DNA from: Serratia marcescens
GTDB lineage: Bacteria; Pseudomonadota; Gammaproteobacteria; Enterobacterales; Enterobacteriaceae
Assembly (NCBI RefSeq): GCF_001902635.1
Contig: NZ_MJAO01000003.1
Location: 235,121-299,120 of the forward strand
DNA: 64,000 bases
Direction of reading: 5' to 3'
The position numbers and the translations under genes were made by a program. The notes beneath the pieces were generated by a model. That model worked only from the letters and a program-made list of their open reading frames with translations. It did not search any database and was not told the DNA's origin. This document shows positions 18,838 through 28,767 of this stretch, piece by piece (the stretch's first letter is position 1; each line of letters starts with the position of its first letter).

Positions 18838-19989
18838 ATGGATTCGCTCAGTGTTGATGAACTCGCCCAGAAGAAGGATCGCTGGTATCGCATTGTGGAG
18901 GAGATGTTGGCGGAAGCCGGCGTCGCCATCAACGGCCCGCGCACCTGGGATATCCGGGTGCACAACCCGGCGCTGTTCAAACGCATTTTGCAGGAAGGCT
19001 CGCTCGGTTTCGGCGAAGGCTATATGGACGGCTGGTGGGAGTGCGAACGGCTGGACATGCTGTTCACCCGCATTCTGCAGGCCGGCGTCGATGAGCGGCT
19101 GCCGAAAAGCCTGAGCGACATCGCGCGCGTTGCCTATGCCCGGCTGTTCAACCGCCAATCGCGCAAGCGCGCTTGGCAGGTGGGCAAAGAGCACTACGAC
19201 ATCGGCAACGACCTGTTCCGGGCGATGCTCGATCCTTACATGCAATACTCCTGCGGCTACTGGAAAGAGACGCAGACGCTCGAGCAGGCGCAGCAGGCCA
19301 AGCTGCGGATGATCTGCGAAAAACTGCAGCTGAAACCGGGCATGACGCTGCTGGATATCGGCTGCGGCTGGGGCGGGTTGGCGCAGTTTGCGGCGCAAAA
19401 CTACGGCGTCTCGGTGCACGGCGTGACCATTTCCGCCGAGCAGCAGAAGCTGGCGCAGGCACGCTGCGCGGGGCTGGACGTCGAGATCTTGCTGCAGGAC
19501 TACCGCGATCTGGATCGCCAGTTCGATCGCATCGTGTCGGTCGGCATGTTCGAGCACGTCGGGCCGAAAAACTATGAGACCTATTTCAGCGTCGCGGCGC
19601 GCAACCTGAAGCCGGATGGCCTGTTCCTGCTGCACACCATCGGTTCCAATCAGACCGATCTCAACGTCGACGCCTGGATAGACAAGTACATCTTCCCCAA
19701 CGGCTGCCTGCCTTCGGTGCGACATATCGCCGAGGCCAGCGAAGGGCGTTTCGTGATGGAGGATTGGCACAACTTTGGCGCCGATTACGATCGCACGCTG
19801 ATGGCCTGGCTGGAGAACTTCAAACGGGCGTGGCCAGAATTGGCCGGCGGCTATTCCGAGCGCTTCGAACGCATGTTCACTTATTACCTGAACGCCTGCG
19901 CCGGCGCGTTCCGTTCGCGCAACATTCAGCTTTGGCAGGTGTTGTTCAGCCCGGCGGGCGTGGAGGGCGGGGTGCGGGTCTATCGCTGA
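18838..19989 (+). CDS. cfa: Cyclopropane-fatty-acyl-phospholipid synthase
   Basis: Cfa methylates cis double bonds of membrane phospholipids with S-adenosylmethionine, typically on entry to stationary phase. The 383-aa product (E. coli 382) shows SLGFGEGYMDGWWECERLDM, the VGKEHYDIGNDLF block, the SAM motif LLDIGCGWGGLAQFAA (about residues 170-185) and VSVGMFEHVGPKNYETYF. The ATG at 18838 is chosen because AAGGA (18828-18832) precedes it; an in-frame TTG at 18781 would add 19 unrelated residues. It stands alone, between the ureide cluster and the ybb genes, a different place from that in E. coli. Confidence 0.95.
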   Translation: MDSLSVDELAQKKDRWYRIVEEMLAEAGVAINGPRTWDIRVHNPALFKRILQEGSLGFGEGYMDGWWECERLDMLFTRILQAGVDERLPKSLSDIARVAYARLFNRQSRKRAWQVGKEHYDIGNDLFRAMLDPYMQYSCGYWKETQTLEQAQQAKLRMICEKLQLKPGMTLLDIGCGWGGLAQFAAQNYGVSVHGVTISAEQQKLAQARCAGLDVEILLQDYRDLDRQFDRIVSVGMFEHVGPKNYETYFSVAARNLKPDGLFLLHTIGSNQTDLNVDAWIDKYIFPNGCLPSVRHIAEASEGRFVMEDWHNFGADYDRTLMAWLENFKRAWPELAGGYSERFERMFTYYLNACAGAFRSRNIQLWQVLFSPAGVEGGVRVYR

Positions 19990-20116
19990 TATCCCCGTCA
20001 TATTTCAAGCTACATCTGTGTTGGCTGCGTTTGCGCGCCCCGCTCGCTTACTTGAGTAAGCTCCCGGGGATTTACAAACTTGCCGCCTTGATGCAACTCG
20101 AACTATTTAGGGGATA
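19990..20116 (+). repeat. ERIC element, copy 1 (127 bp)
   Basis: The element is bounded by the inverted ends TATCCCC (19990-19996) and GGGGATA (20110-20116), exactly 127 bp, the canonical ERIC/IRU length. Internally it holds GTAAGCTCCCGGGGATTTAC (20057-20076), close to the well-known ERIC1R core, and near the right end TGCAACTCGAACTATTTAGG. ERIC elements are non-coding palindromic mini-repeats of enterobacteria. It lies just after the cfa stop. Confidence 0.9.
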
Positions 20117-20145
20117 CCCTTCAATATTTACTTTGGGACAACAGA

Positions 20146-20272
20146 TATACCCAATGGATTTCCAGTTGCGTCCAGGCGGCAAACGTGACAAACCCCAGGA
20201 GCTTAGATAACTAAGTGACTGGGGTTCGAACATGCAGCCAACAACGATGCGGCTGGAAAGAAGAAGGGTATA
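20146..20272 (-). repeat. ERIC element, copy 2, inverted (127 bp)
   Basis: A second 127-bp element has ends TATACCC (20146-20152) and GGGTATA (20266-20272), in the opposite orientation to copy 1. It contains CTAAGTGACTGGGG, the ERIC2 core, and CCCCAGGAGCTTA. Its right end directly touches the stop codon of ybbN (20273-20275). The two inverted copies, 29 bases apart, could form a long hairpin in RNA that separates the convergent cfa and ybbN messages. Confidence 0.88.
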
Positions 20273-21127
20273 TCAGTACAGCAGGGAGTACAGCTGGCGG
20301 CGATACTTAGCGGCCAGCGCGTCGCCGGTGCCGAGCGCGGCCAGAATGTCCATCAGAGTCTTGCGCGCGTTGCCGTTGGCGGCGGCCAGATCTTTCTTCA
20401 GATGCCCCATCAGCAGCTCTAGCGCTTCTTCGTTACGCCCGACCTGATGCAGCTGCAGCGCCAGCTGCACTGCCAGCTCGACGTTGTCCGGCTGCTGTTG
20501 CACCTGCTGTTGCAGCTGTTGGATTTCCGGGGTGTCCGCCGCCTGCTTCAACAGTTCAATCTGCGCCACCAGGCCCTGATAGCGGGTATCGCGATCCTGC
20601 AGCGGGATAGTTGCCAGCACCGCTTCGGCGTCTTCGCTACGGCTGAGCGCGATCTGGGTTTCGGCCAGGGTCAGGCCGATGTCGCTGCGCTGTTGGCTAC
20701 TCTGCCAGGCGTCTTTCAGCAGCGGCAGCGCTTCGGCGGCGTTGCCGGCGGCCAGCAGTTCCTGCGCCTGCGCCAGTTTCAGGTCTTCTTCCTTCGGCAG
20801 GAAACGCTGCAGCAAGTCGCGGATCGCTTCTTCGGGCTGCGGGCCCTGGAAGCCGTCGACCGGCTGGCCGTCTTTGAACAGGTAGACCGTCGGAATGGAG
20901 CGCAGCCCGAATTGGGAGGCGATCATCTGTTCGGCGTCGCAGTCCACCTTGGCCAGAATAAACTGACCGGCGTATTCCGCCGCCAGCTTGTCCAGCACCG
21001 GCGTGAGCTGCAGGCAGTGTTGGCTGCGCTCGGACCAGAAGTAGAACAGCACCGGAATGGACATCGACTGTTCCAGCGTCTGGTGCAGGTTAGTTTCGTT
21101 AATATCAACAACAGCTTGAGCTAGCAT
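20273..21127 (-). CDS. cnoX: Chaperedoxin CnoX (YbbN)
   Basis: CnoX is a holdase that protects proteins from hypochlorous-acid oxidation and hands them to GroEL and DnaK. The 284-aa length equals E. coli YbbN. An N-terminal thioredoxin fold has the atypical SQHC site (residues 35-38) in [11 protein letters not shown] instead of CxxC, with cis-Pro in [18 protein letters not shown]-like repeats follow to the end ([20 protein letters not shown]). The ATG at 21127 is chosen by homology; an upstream in-frame start at 21229 would run into ybbO. It lies downstream of ybbO, and the two may share a transcript. Confidence 0.95.
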   Translation of the reverse strand: MLAQAVVDINETNLHQTLEQSMSIPVLFYFWSERSQHCLQLTPVLDKLAAEYAGQFILAKVDCDAEQMIASQFGLRSIPTVYLFKDGQPVDGFQGPQPEEAIRDLLQRFLPKEEDLKLAQAQELLAAGNAAEALPLLKDAWQSSQQRSDIGLTLAETQIALSRSEDAEAVLATIPLQDRDTRYQGLVAQIELLKQAADTPEIQQLQQQVQQQPDNVELAVQLALQLHQVGRNEEALELLMGHLKKDLAAANGNARKTLMDILAALGTGDALAAKYRRQLYSLLY

Positions 21128-21204
21128 CTTTTTTCTCTCTGATCGTGCGGAGCCATGGGGTGTAGATGGGGGCGCGCCGCCATTCTTCAACCCCGGCGGG
21201 CGAA

Positions 21205-21981
21205 TTAAGCGTTGCTGCGCAGCAGCCAATCCAGACAGCGGCCCGGCAGAATGCGGCGCAGCACGCTCATGGCGTGCGCCAGCAGGGTCACCGGGTAGCG
21301 CAGTTTGGCGCGCGGGCTTTCCAGCGCGTGGCGCAGCTTGGGCAGAATGGCCTCCGGCGGCAGCGTCAGGCGCTTGGCGATGCCGGGGTTGTGCACCGGC
21401 TTGTCGCTCTGTGCCTGGTTGACGTTCTGGCTAAAGTGGGTAGAAATCGGCCCCGGTTCGATCAGGCTGACCTGAATGCCGCTGCCGTTCAGCTCCATGC
21501 GCAGCGCGTCCGACCAGGCCTCCAACGCGAACTTGCTGGCGGCGTAGGCGCCGCGCCCGGCGCTGGAGACCAGCCCCATCACCGAGCTGGTCTGGATAAT
21601 GCGCCCTTCGCCGTGCGGCAGCATTGCCGGCAACAGCAGCTGGGTCAGCTGGTGGGTGCCGAACAGGTTGGTGGCGAACTGCCGCTCCAGCTGGCTGCGC
21701 GAAATGCGGCTGAGCGGGCCGTAAACGCCGAAGCCGCCGTTGTTGAACAGGCCGTACAGGCGGCCGCCGGTCAGCGCGATCACCTCGGCGGCGGCGCGCT
21801 CGACGCTGGCGCTGTCGTCCAGATCCAGCTCGATGCCTTCCAGCCCGAGCTGGCGCATGTTTTCCACGTCCTGCGGTTTGCGGCAGGCGGCCAGCACCCG
21901 ATAGCCGCGGTTGCGCAGATCCTGCGCCGCAATCAGTCCAATCCCGCTGGAGCAGCCGGTTATCAATACTGCTTTTTGCAT
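21205..21981 (-). CDS. ybbO: Short-chain dehydrogenase YbbO
   Basis: This 258-aa SDR family protein (E. coli YbbO 269) has the cofactor motif [20 protein letters not shown], the NNGGFG structural motif, catalytic Ser in TSSVMG and [18 protein letters not shown] with the Tyr-Lys pair. E. coli YbbO is reported as an NADP+-dependent aldehyde reductase. It lies 26 bases after the tesA stop, so it is probably cotranscribed with tesA, and 77 bases before the ybbN start. Confidence 0.93.
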   Translation of the reverse strand: MQKAVLITGCSSGIGLIAAQDLRNRGYRVLAACRKPQDVENMRQLGLEGIELDLDDSASVERAAAEVIALTGGRLYGLFNNGGFGVYGPLSRISRSQLERQFATNLFGTHQLTQLLLPAMLPHGEGRIIQTSSVMGLVSSAGRGAYAASKFALEAWSDALRMELNGSGIQVSLIEPGPISTHFSQNVNQAQSDKPVHNPGIAKRLTLPPEAILPKLRHALESPRAKLRYPVTLLAHAMSVLRRILPGRCLDWLLRSNA

Positions 21982-22007
21982 AACTTTACCTAGTGTACGA
22001 CCCTAAT

Positions 22008-22649
22008 TTAGTTAGACTCATGTTTTACTAGCGGTTCCAGGCGCTCCGCCATCCAGGTGGCGATAAACGGCTGGGCGTCCCCATTGGGGTGCAATCCGTC
22101 ATCCTGCATCCATTCCGGCTTCACCACCACCTGTTCCATATAGAACGGCAGCAGCGGAATGTTGAACTGCTTGGCCAGCGCCGGGTAAACGGCGCTGAAC
22201 GCCTCGGTATAGCGGCGGCCGTAGTTCGGCGGGATGCGGATCTGCATCAGCAGCGGCTGTGCGCCGGCCTGCTGCACCTGTGTGATGATCTGGCCGAGAT
22301 CGCGCTGTACGTCCTGCGCCGGGAAACCGCGCAGGCCGTCGTTGGCGCCCAGCTCGATCAGCACCCAGCGCGGCTGATGCTGTTTCAGCAGCGCGGGCAG
22401 ACGCGCCAGCCCCTGCGCGGCGGTGTCGCCGCTGATGCTGGCGTTGACCAGCTGTGGCGCGCCTGGTTTTTTCTGCCACTGTTCGGCCAACAGCGTCGGC
22501 CAGGCCCGCTCGATCGGCAGGCGGTAGCCGGCGCTTAAACTGTCGCCCAAAATCAACAAGGTATCGGCGGCGACAGCGCGTAAACTGAATAATCCCAACA
22601 GCAAAAGGAAGGGAAGATGCCAGCGGAAAACGTTCTTGAAGTTCATCAT
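22008..22649 (-). CDS. tesA: Acyl-CoA thioesterase I / protease I / lysophospholipase L1
   Basis: TesA is a periplasmic SGNH hydrolase acting on acyl-CoA, lysophospholipids and esters. A signal peptide ([20 protein letters not shown], cleaved after AVAA) precedes block I DTLLILGDSLSAGY with the nucleophilic serine, then SISGDTAAQGLARLPALL, GANDGLRG and the catalytic DGLHPNGDAQPF. The 213 aa match E. coli TesA (208). The start at 22649 is supported by the signal peptide; the frame stays open upstream to 23231 only as antisense of ybbA. Its 5' end overlaps ybbA on the other strand by 33 bases, as in E. coli. Confidence 0.95.
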   Translation of the reverse strand: MMNFKNVFRWHLPFLLLLGLFSLRAVAADTLLILGDSLSAGYRLPIERAWPTLLAEQWQKKPGAPQLVNASISGDTAAQGLARLPALLKQHQPRWVLIELGANDGLRGFPAQDVQRDLGQIITQVQQAGAQPLLMQIRIPPNYGRRYTEAFSAVYPALAKQFNIPLLPFYMEQVVVKPEWMQDDGLHPNGDAQPFIATWMAERLEPLVKHESN

Positions 22650-23303
22650 CTTAGTAAACACGTTGGTCAGGGTGAGCATCAGCTCACCATCCTTACCGGA
22701 GTCGAGCTGCTTGTCAAACCCGCGCAGACGATCGCCCTGATCGGCGAATCCGGATCGGGGAAATCGACCCTGCTGGGCATTTTGGCCGGGCTGGATGACG
22801 GCAGCGAGGGCGAGGTGCGCCTGCTCGGCGAGTCGCTGACCGCGCTGGACGAAGAGGGGCGCGCTGCGCTGCGCGCCAGAAACGTCGGCTTCGTGTTTCA
22901 GTCGTTCATGCTGGTGCCGACGCTGAACGCGCTGGAAAACGTGCAGCTGCCGGCGCTGCTGCGCGGCGAGAGCGACAGGCAAAGCCGCGAGCAGGCGGTG
23001 CAGCTGCTGGAACAGCTGGGATTGGGCAAACGGCTCGATCACCTGCCGGCGCAGCTGTCCGGCGGCGAGCAGCAGCGCGTGGCGCTGGCGCGCGCCTTCA
23101 GCGGCCGGCCGCGGGTGCTGTTCGCCGATGAACCGACCGGCAACCTCGATCGTCAGACCGGCGATCGCATCGCCGACCTGCTGTTTTCCCTCAATCGCGA
23201 TTTTGACACCACCCTGATCCTGGTGACCCATGACGAAACCCTGGCGGCGCGCTGCCAGCGGCGGCTGCGGCTGCGCGAAGGCAAGCTGTGGGAGGAAGCA
23301 TGA
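22617..23303 (+). CDS. ybbA: ABC transporter ATP-binding protein YbbA
   Basis: This 228-aa LolD/MacB-type ATPase has the same length as in E. coli. It shows Walker [10 protein letters not shown], the Q-loop [12 protein letters not shown], signature [14 protein letters not shown], Walker [13 protein letters not shown] and the H-loop VTHDE. It pairs with the large permease YbbP, with which it overlaps by 4 bases (ATGA). Its start codon lies inside the divergent tesA gene. The substrate is unknown; the MacB-like permease family often moves lipids, lipoproteins or peptides across the periplasm. Confidence 0.93.
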   Translation: MPAENVLEVHHLSKHVGQGEHQLTILTGVELLVKPAQTIALIGESGSGKSTLLGILAGLDDGSEGEVRLLGESLTALDEEGRAALRARNVGFVFQSFMLVPTLNALENVQLPALLRGESDRQSREQAVQLLEQLGLGKRLDHLPAQLSGGEQQRVALARAFSGRPRVLFADEPTGNLDRQTGDRIADLLFSLNRDFDTTLILVTHDETLAARCQRRLRLREGKLWEEA

Positions 23304-25732
23304 TCTGGCGCTGGTTCTGGCGCGAATGGCGCTCGCCGTCGCTGCTGATCGTTTGGCTGGCGCTGACGCTCTCCGTGGCCTGCGTGCTGGCGCTGGGCAG
23401 CATCAGCGATCGCATGGACAAAGGGCTCAGCCAACAGAGCCGCGACTTTATCGCCGGCGATCGGGTGCTGCGCAGCGCGCATCCGGTGCCGGAAGGCTGG
23501 CTGCTGGACGCGCAGCAGCAGGGGCTGAAACTGAGCCGTCAGCTGTCGTTCACCACCATGACCTATGCCGGCGATCGGCCGCAGCTGGCGGACGTGAAAG
23601 CCACCGATCTGGCCTATCCGCTGTACGGCAAGCTGGAAACGCGCCCGGCCAACATCAAGCCCGAACCGGGCAGCGTGCTGGTGGCACCGCGTCTGCTGGC
23701 GCTGCTGAACGTGAAAGTCGGGGATTCGCTCGAGGTGGGCGACACCACGCTGCGCATCGCCGGCGAAATCATTCAGGAGCCGGACGCCGGCTTCAACCCG
23801 TTCCAGACCGCGCCGCGCATCATGATCAACCTGGCGGACGTCGATAAGACCGGCGCGGTGCAGCCGGGCAGCCGCCTGACCTACCGCTACATGTTCGCCG
23901 GCGCCGAGCCGGATATTCAACGTTACGAAGAACGGCTGACGCCGCAGTTGACGCCGGATCAGCGCTGGTTCGGGCTGCAGGAGTCCGGCAGCGCGCTCGG
24001 CAAGTCGCTGCAGCGATCCCAACAGTTCCTGCTGTTGTCGGCCCTGCTGACGCTGCTGTTGTCGATCGCCGCCGTGGCGGTGGCGATGAGCCACTATTGC
24101 CGCAGCCGCTACGATCTGATCGCGGTGCTGAAAACCCTCGGCGCCGGGCGCGGCGCGCTGCGTAAGCTGATCGTCGGCCAGTGGCTGGCGGTGATGGCGC
24201 TGGCGGCGGTGTGCGGCGGGGCGATCGGGCTGGCGTTTGAAGCGCTGTTGATTCGCCTGCTGAAACCGGTGTTACCGGCCGCATTGCCCGCCGCCGGCGC
24301 CTGGCCGTGGCTGTGGGCGCTCGGCGCGCTGGTGCTGATTTCACTGCTGGTCGGGCTGCGGCCGTACCGTCAGCTGCTGGCTACCCAACCGCTGCGGGTG
24401 CTGCGCCGCGATGTGGTGGCCAACGTCTGGCCGCTGCGCTACTTCCTGCCGGTGACGGCGGCGGTCGTGGTGGCGCTGCTGGTGACGCTGATGGGGGCCA
24501 GCACGCTGCTGTGGGCGATCCTGGCCGGTATGGCGGTGCTGGCGCTGCTGCTGGGCGGCATCGGCTGGGGCAGCCTGTTGTTGCTGCGCCGCATCACGCT
24601 CAAGAGCCTGGCGCTGCGGCTGGCGGTTAACCGCCTGCTGCATCAGCCGTGGGTGACCATCAGCCAGCTGGCGGCATTTTCGCTGTCGTTCATGCTGTTG
24701 GCGCTGCTGTTGGTGCTGCGCGGCGATCTGCTCGAACGCTGGCAGCAACAGCTGCCGCCGGACAGCCCGAACTATTTCCTGCTCAACATGACCGAGGCGC
24801 AGGTGCCGCAGGTGAAAACCTTCCTGCAGCAGCACCAGATCAAGCCGGAAACCTATTATCCGATCGTCCGGGTGCGCCTGACCGAGATAAACCAGCAGCT
24901 GGCGACCGAGCGGGTGCATGAAGACGATCCGGGCGGCGAGGCGGTGAACCGCGAGCTGAACCTGACCTGGCTGGCCGATCTGCCGGATCATAATCCGCTG
25001 GTGGCGGGCAGCTGGCCGCCGAAAAGCGGCGAAGTCTCGATGGATGAAGGCATTGCCGGGCGGCTGAAGATCAAGCTGGGCGACACGCTGACCTTCAGCG
25101 GCGATACCCAGGCGTTCAGCGCCAAGGTCACCAGTCTGCGCCAGGTGGATTGGGAAAGCCTGAAGCCGAACTTTTACTTTATCTTCCCGCCGGGCGCGCT
25201 GGACGGCCAGCCGCAGACCTGGCTTACCAGCTTCCGCTACGACGGCGACGGCCAGATGCTGACCCAGCTCAACCGCCAGTTTCCGACGCTCAGCCTGCTG
25301 GACATCGGCGCGATCCTGAAACAGGTCGGCGGCGTGCTGCAGCAGGTCAGCCGCGCGCTGGAGGTGATGGTGGTGCTGGTGGTGTTGTGCGGTGGCCTGC
25401 TGCTGCTGGCGCAGGTGCAGGTCGGCATGCGTCAGCGCCGCCAGGAGCTGGTGGTGTACCGCACGCTGGGGGCCGGCAAACGGCTGCTGCGCCGCACACT
25501 GTGGTGCGAGTTCGCCCTGCTGGGGCTGGTGGCGGGCATCGCGGCGGCGGTGGGCGCCGAGGCGGCGCTGTGGCTGCTGCAGAGCCGGGTATTCGACTTC
25601 CCGTGGACGCCGACGCCGGTGCTGTGGTGGGCGTTGCCGCTGGCCAGCGCGCTGCTATTGTCGCTGTGCGGCGGCTGGCTGGGCGTACGCCTGCTGCGCG
25701 GCCGGGCGCTGTTCCGCAGTTATGAGGGGTGA
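23300..25732 (+). CDS. ybbP: FtsX-like ABC permease YbbP
   Basis: The 810-aa inner-membrane permease (E. coli YbbP 804) has one N-terminal transmembrane segment (SLLIVWLALTLSVACVLALG), a large periplasmic domain, a central cluster of membrane segments and a second FtsX/MacB-type unit at the C-terminus (GMRQRRQELVVYRTLGAGKR). The ATG at 23300 overlaps the ybbA stop and gives [16 protein letters not shown], as in E. coli; a GTG start at 23288 is less likely. It forms the ABC transporter with YbbA. Confidence 0.93.
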   Translation: MIWRWFWREWRSPSLLIVWLALTLSVACVLALGSISDRMDKGLSQQSRDFIAGDRVLRSAHPVPEGWLLDAQQQGLKLSRQLSFTTMTYAGDRPQLADVKATDLAYPLYGKLETRPANIKPEPGSVLVAPRLLALLNVKVGDSLEVGDTTLRIAGEIIQEPDAGFNPFQTAPRIMINLADVDKTGAVQPGSRLTYRYMFAGAEPDIQRYEERLTPQLTPDQRWFGLQESGSALGKSLQRSQQFLLLSALLTLLLSIAAVAVAMSHYCRSRYDLIAVLKTLGAGRGALRKLIVGQWLAVMALAAVCGGAIGLAFEALLIRLLKPVLPAALPAAGAWPWLWALGALVLISLLVGLRPYRQLLATQPLRVLRRDVVANVWPLRYFLPVTAAVVVALLVTLMGASTLLWAILAGMAVLALLLGGIGWGSLLLLRRITLKSLALRLAVNRLLHQPWVTISQLAAFSLSFMLLALLLVLRGDLLERWQQQLPPDSPNYFLLNMTEAQVPQVKTFLQQHQIKPETYYPIVRVRLTEINQQLATERVHEDDPGGEAVNRELNLTWLADLPDHNPLVAGSWPPKSGEVSMDEGIAGRLKIKLGDTLTFSGDTQAFSAKVTSLRQVDWESLKPNFYFIFPPGALDGQPQTWLTSFRYDGDGQMLTQLNRQFPTLSLLDIGAILKQVGGVLQQVSRALEVMVVLVVLCGGLLLLAQVQVGMRQRRQELVVYRTLGAGKRLLRRTLWCEFALLGLVAGIAAAVGAEAALWLLQSRVFDFPWTPTPVLWWALPLASALLLSLCGGWLGVRLLRGRALFRSYEG

Positions 25733-25752
25733 TGTTGACTTAGCGGGATGAA

Positions 25753-25783
25753 AAAAGGGGTTAGCCTAAGGCTAGCCCCTTTT
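25753..25783. terminator. Bidirectional terminator between ybbP and purK
   Basis: AAAAGGGGTTAGCC pairs with GGCTAGCCCCTTTT around a TAA loop, with one T-G wobble. T-runs appear on both strands, so it serves the rightward ybbA-ybbP and the leftward purE-purK operons, which converge here. Confidence 0.9.
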
Positions 25784-25801
25784 ACTTTCGGCGGCGGCGC
25801 C

Positions 25802-26869
25802 TTAGGCCAGCTTCTGCTGTGCCCAGGCCAGCCCGCTTTGGTATTCGCCCGGCAGCAGCGGTGCCAGCGCCTGCAGCGCCTGGCGCAGATCGGCGGCGCT
25901 CGGGTCGTTCAGATTGAGATGGCCGACCTTGCGGCCCGGGCGCACCTCTTTCTCATACCAGTGCAGATGCACCAGCGGCAGCGACAGCCACTGTTCGTTG
26001 ACGGCGGTGCCGATCAGGTTGACCATCACCGACGGCGTGCTCACCACCGGCTGCGGCAACGGCAGGCCGAGAATAGCGCGCAGATGCAGTTCGAACTGAC
26101 TGATGGACGCGCCGTTTTGCGTCCAGTGGCCGCTGTTGTGCACGCGCGGCGCCAGTTCGTTGATCAGCAGCCGATCGCCGACGATAAAGCACTCCATCGC
26201 CATCACGCCGACGTAGTTCAGCTCGTTCAGGATCGCCGCCAGCATCTGCTCGGCCTGTTGCTGCAGCGCCGGGTTGGGCTGCGGCAGCGCCACGCTGGTG
26301 CGCAGGATGCCGTCTTCATGCAGGTTGTGGGTCAGCGGGTAGAATACCGAACGGCCGTCGTGGCCGCGCGCGCCCACCAGCGACACTTCGCCGGAGAAAT
26401 TGATGCCTTGCTCAACGATGCACTCGCCATAGGCGTCGGCCGGCAGCTCGGCTTCCTGGCCCGGGCGCAAGCGCCATTGGCCGCGGCCGTCATAGCCGCC
26501 GACCCGGCGTTTGACGATCGCCAGCTCGCCCAGCGAAGCGAATACCTGCGGCCATTCGGCGGCGCTCGCCAGCAGCTGCCACGGCGCGGTCGCCAGGCCG
26601 AGCTGGTCGAGCAGCTGTTTTTGCGTCAGGCGATCGGCCAGGCGCGGGAAGATGTCGCGGTTGACGAAGGCGCTGTGGGTCGCCAGTTCACGCGTTAGCG
26701 CGGTTTCCGGCCAGCGTTCGATCTCGGCGGTAATGACGCTGTTCTGATACGGCACCGCCTCGGGCTCGGCATCGATGCCGACGGGGTAAACGGCGATGCC
26801 CAGCGGTTCGCCGGCCTGGCGCAGCATGCGCCCCAGCTGGCCGTTGCCCAGTACGCAAACTGGCTTCAT
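25802..26869 (-). CDS. purK: N5-carboxyaminoimidazole ribonucleotide synthase
   Basis: PurK carboxylates AIR with bicarbonate and ATP to N5-CAIR in de novo purine synthesis. The 355-aa ATP-grasp enzyme (E. coli 355) starts [20 protein letters not shown] and shows [16 protein letters not shown], the ligand motif [20 protein letters not shown] and [20 protein letters not shown]. It overlaps the purE stop by 4 bases (ATGA) and is translated with it. It is regulated with purE by the PurR site upstream. Confidence 0.97.
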   Translation of the reverse strand: MKPVCVLGNGQLGRMLRQAGEPLGIAVYPVGIDAEPEAVPYQNSVITAEIERWPETALTRELATHSAFVNRDIFPRLADRLTQKQLLDQLGLATAPWQLLASAAEWPQVFASLGELAIVKRRVGGYDGRGQWRLRPGQEAELPADAYGECIVEQGINFSGEVSLVGARGHDGRSVFYPLTHNLHEDGILRTSVALPQPNPALQQQAEQMLAAILNELNYVGVMAMECFIVGDRLLINELAPRVHNSGHWTQNGASISQFELHLRAILGLPLPQPVVSTPSVMVNLIGTAVNEQWLSLPLVHLHWYEKEVRPGRKVGHLNLNDPSAADLRQALQALAPLLPGEYQSGLAWAQQKLA

Positions 26870-27390
26870 GCGTCCTCCCGCGGATCGGGGTGGTTCAATA
26901 CCTCTTCGGTCTGCGCCCGACGCCAGTCCGCCAAACGCTGCGCCAGCGCGGAGTCGTGCAGCGCCAGGATCTGCATCGCCAGCAGCCCGGCGTTGGCGGC
27001 GCCGGCTTTGCCGATCGCCAGCGTGCCCACCGGAATGCCGCGCGGCATCTGTACGATGGAGTACAGGCTGTCTACGCCGCTCAGCGCGGCGCTTTGCACC
27101 GGCACACCCAGCACCGGCACCAGGGTTTTCGCCGCCAGCATGCCCGGCAGGTGCGCCGCACCGCCGGCGCCGGCGATGATCACGTCAAAGCCGTTGGCGG
27201 TAGCCTGCTCGGCGAAGCTGAACAGCTTGTCCGGCGTACGGTGGGCGGAAACGACTTCGACATGGAAGGGGACTTCGAGCTGGGTCAGGACTTCGGCGGC
27301 GAACTGCATGGTGGCCCAGTCACTTTTCGATCCCATTACAATTGCGATTTTCGCCCCGGTAGTGGCGGCTGAAGCGGCGTTGGCTCCCAT
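26866..27390 (-). CDS. purE: N5-CAIR mutase
   Basis: PurE moves the carboxylate of N5-CAIR to give CAIR, the next step after PurK. The 174-aa product (E. coli 169) contains [55 protein letters not shown] and [17 protein letters not shown]. The start at 27390 is chosen because GGAG precedes it and it gives the family N-terminus; the frame is open upstream to 27498 without homology. Operon purEK as in E. coli. Confidence 0.97.
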   Translation of the reverse strand: MGANAASAATTGAKIAIVMGSKSDWATMQFAAEVLTQLEVPFHVEVVSAHRTPDKLFSFAEQATANGFDVIIAGAGGAAHLPGMLAAKTLVPVLGVPVQSAALSGVDSLYSIVQMPRGIPVGTLAIGKAGAANAGLLAMQILALHDSALAQRLADWRRAQTEEVLNHPDPREDA

Positions 27391-27447
27391 GGGTGTAAGG
27401 CTCCTGTGATTTGTCTGGCGTCGGCTGAGGGCCGAATGAGGGCGTAG

Positions 27448-27485
27448 AGCATACCATGAGCGCACGGCGAGGAAAACGGTTGCGT
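27448..27485 (-). promoter_or_regulatory. purE promoter with PurR operator
   Basis: On the minus strand ACGCAACCGTTTTCCT (27485-27470) fits the PurR box consensus ACGCAAACGTTTTCGT at 14 of 16 positions. It overlaps a likely -35 (TTTCCT), and a TATGCT -10 lies at 27453-27448 after a 16-nt spacer. The start of purE is about 58 bases downstream. Repression by PurR with hypoxanthine or guanine as in E. coli is inferred. Confidence 0.85.
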
Positions 27486-27539
27486 CGCCGGTTTTCACCG
27501 CCGAAAGCGCGAATTTTCACTCGCGCGCCAGTCCGGGGC

Positions 27540-28262
27540 TCAGAATGGGAATTGGATCAGCTCGACGGCGTCGGCGCTGACTTTGACCATCGATCCTTCG
27601 ACGTGCCAGGCGCCCAGCACCGCGCGATGGGCTTCGCCGTTGCTCAACGCCAGCCGGTGCACCGCCGGGCGATGGGTATGGCCGTGGATCATCCAGTGCA
27701 CGTCGTGGCGCAGCATCGTCTGTTCGACTGCCTGCGGGTTGACGTCCATGATGGCTTCCGACTTGTACTGGTTGGATTGCTGGCTGCGGGCGCGCATGTT
27801 GGCGGCGATCTTCAGTCGCCAGCGCAGCGGCAGCGCCAGGAACAATTTTTGAATCAGCGGGTTGTGCACTTTACGGCGGAATTGCTGATAGGCCTGATCG
27901 TCGGTGCACAGGGTGTCGCCGTGCAGGATCAGGATCCTGCGGCCGTACAGCTCCAGCACTTTCTCTTCCGGCAGCAGCTGCATGCCGCTGGCGCGGGCGA
28001 AGCGCTTGCCGAGCAGAAAATCGCGGTTGCCGTGGATGAAGTAGCAGGGCACGCCGGCCTGTTGCAGCGCTTTCAGCGCCGCGGCGATCTCCGCGTGCAG
28101 CGGCTCGGGATCGTCGTCGCCGATCCAGGCTTCAAACAGGTCGCCGAGGATGTACAGCGCGTCGGCGTGAACTGCTTCGCGCCGTAAAAAACGCAGAAAA
28201 CCGGCAGTGATTGCCGGTTCCTGTGCGCACAAGTGCAGATCTGCGATGAACAGCGTACTCAT
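27540..28262 (-). CDS. lpxH: UDP-2,3-diacylglucosamine pyrophosphatase
   Basis: LpxH cleaves UDP-2,3-diacylglucosamine to lipid X in lipid A synthesis at the inner face of the inner membrane. At 240 aa it equals the E. coli enzyme. The calcineurin-like dimanganese motifs are D8/H10 in IADLHL, D41 in LGDLFE, N79-R80 in GNRD, H114 in LHGD, and [10 protein letters not shown] toward the C-terminus. It follows ppiB after 10 bases, so ppiB-lpxH is probably one leftward transcript. Confidence 0.97.
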   Translation of the reverse strand: MSTLFIADLHLCAQEPAITAGFLRFLRREAVHADALYILGDLFEAWIGDDDPEPLHAEIAAALKALQQAGVPCYFIHGNRDFLLGKRFARASGMQLLPEEKVLELYGRRILILHGDTLCTDDQAYQQFRRKVHNPLIQKLFLALPLRWRLKIAANMRARSQQSNQYKSEAIMDVNPQAVEQTMLRHDVHWMIHGHTHRPAVHRLALSNGEAHRAVLGAWHVEGSMVKVSADAVELIQFPF

Positions 28263-28272
28263 GCAGCCGCGA

Positions 28273-28767
28273 TTACTCGCTGACGGTCACGCTGTTGATC
28301 ACGACGTCTTCTACCGGTACGTCCTGGTGCATGCCGCTGCGGCCGGTTTTCACGCCTTTGATTTTGTTGACCACGTCCATGCCTTCAACCACTTCAGCAA
28401 ACACGCAGTAGCCCCAGCCCTGCACGTTTTCGCCGCGGAAGTTCAGGAAGTCGTTGTCAGCCACGTTGATGAAGAACTGTGCGGTGGCGGAGTGTGGATC
28501 GTTGGTGCGCGCCATTGCCAGGGTGCCGATGGTGTTTTTCAGACCGTTGTTGGCTTCGTTCTTGATGGTCGCGTTGGTCGCTTTCTGGTTCATGCCCGGC
28601 TCGAAACCGCCGCCCTGGATCATGAAGCCGTTGATCACACGGTGGAAGATGGTGTTGTCGTAGAAACCGGCGCGGCAGTAGTTCAGGAAGTTTTCAACGG
28701 TAACCGGCGCTTTGTCAGCAAAGGTCTTGATAACGATATCGCCGTGATTGGTGTGGAAAGTAACCAT
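28273..28767 (-). CDS. ppiB: Peptidyl-prolyl cis-trans isomerase B (cytoplasmic cyclophilin)
   Basis: The 164-aa cyclophilin matches E. coli PpiB in length and nearly in sequence ([16 protein letters not shown]). The active-site blocks [37 protein letters not shown] and [20 protein letters not shown] are present, with no signal peptide, so it is the cytoplasmic form. It lies directly upstream of lpxH and is divergent from cysS across 309 bases. Confidence 0.97.
   Translation of the reverse strand: MVTFHTNHGDIVIKTFADKAPVTVENFLNYCRAGFYDNTIFHRVINGFMIQGGGFEPGMNQKATNATIKNEANNGLKNTIGTLAMARTNDPHSATAQFFINVADNDFLNFRGENVQGWGYCVFAEVVEGMDVVNKIKGVKTGRSGMHQDVPVEDVVINSVTVSE

Noticed and set aside
22650..23231. 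N-terminal extension of tesA
   Set aside because: It is the antisense of ybbA; the true TesA begins with a signal peptide at 22649.
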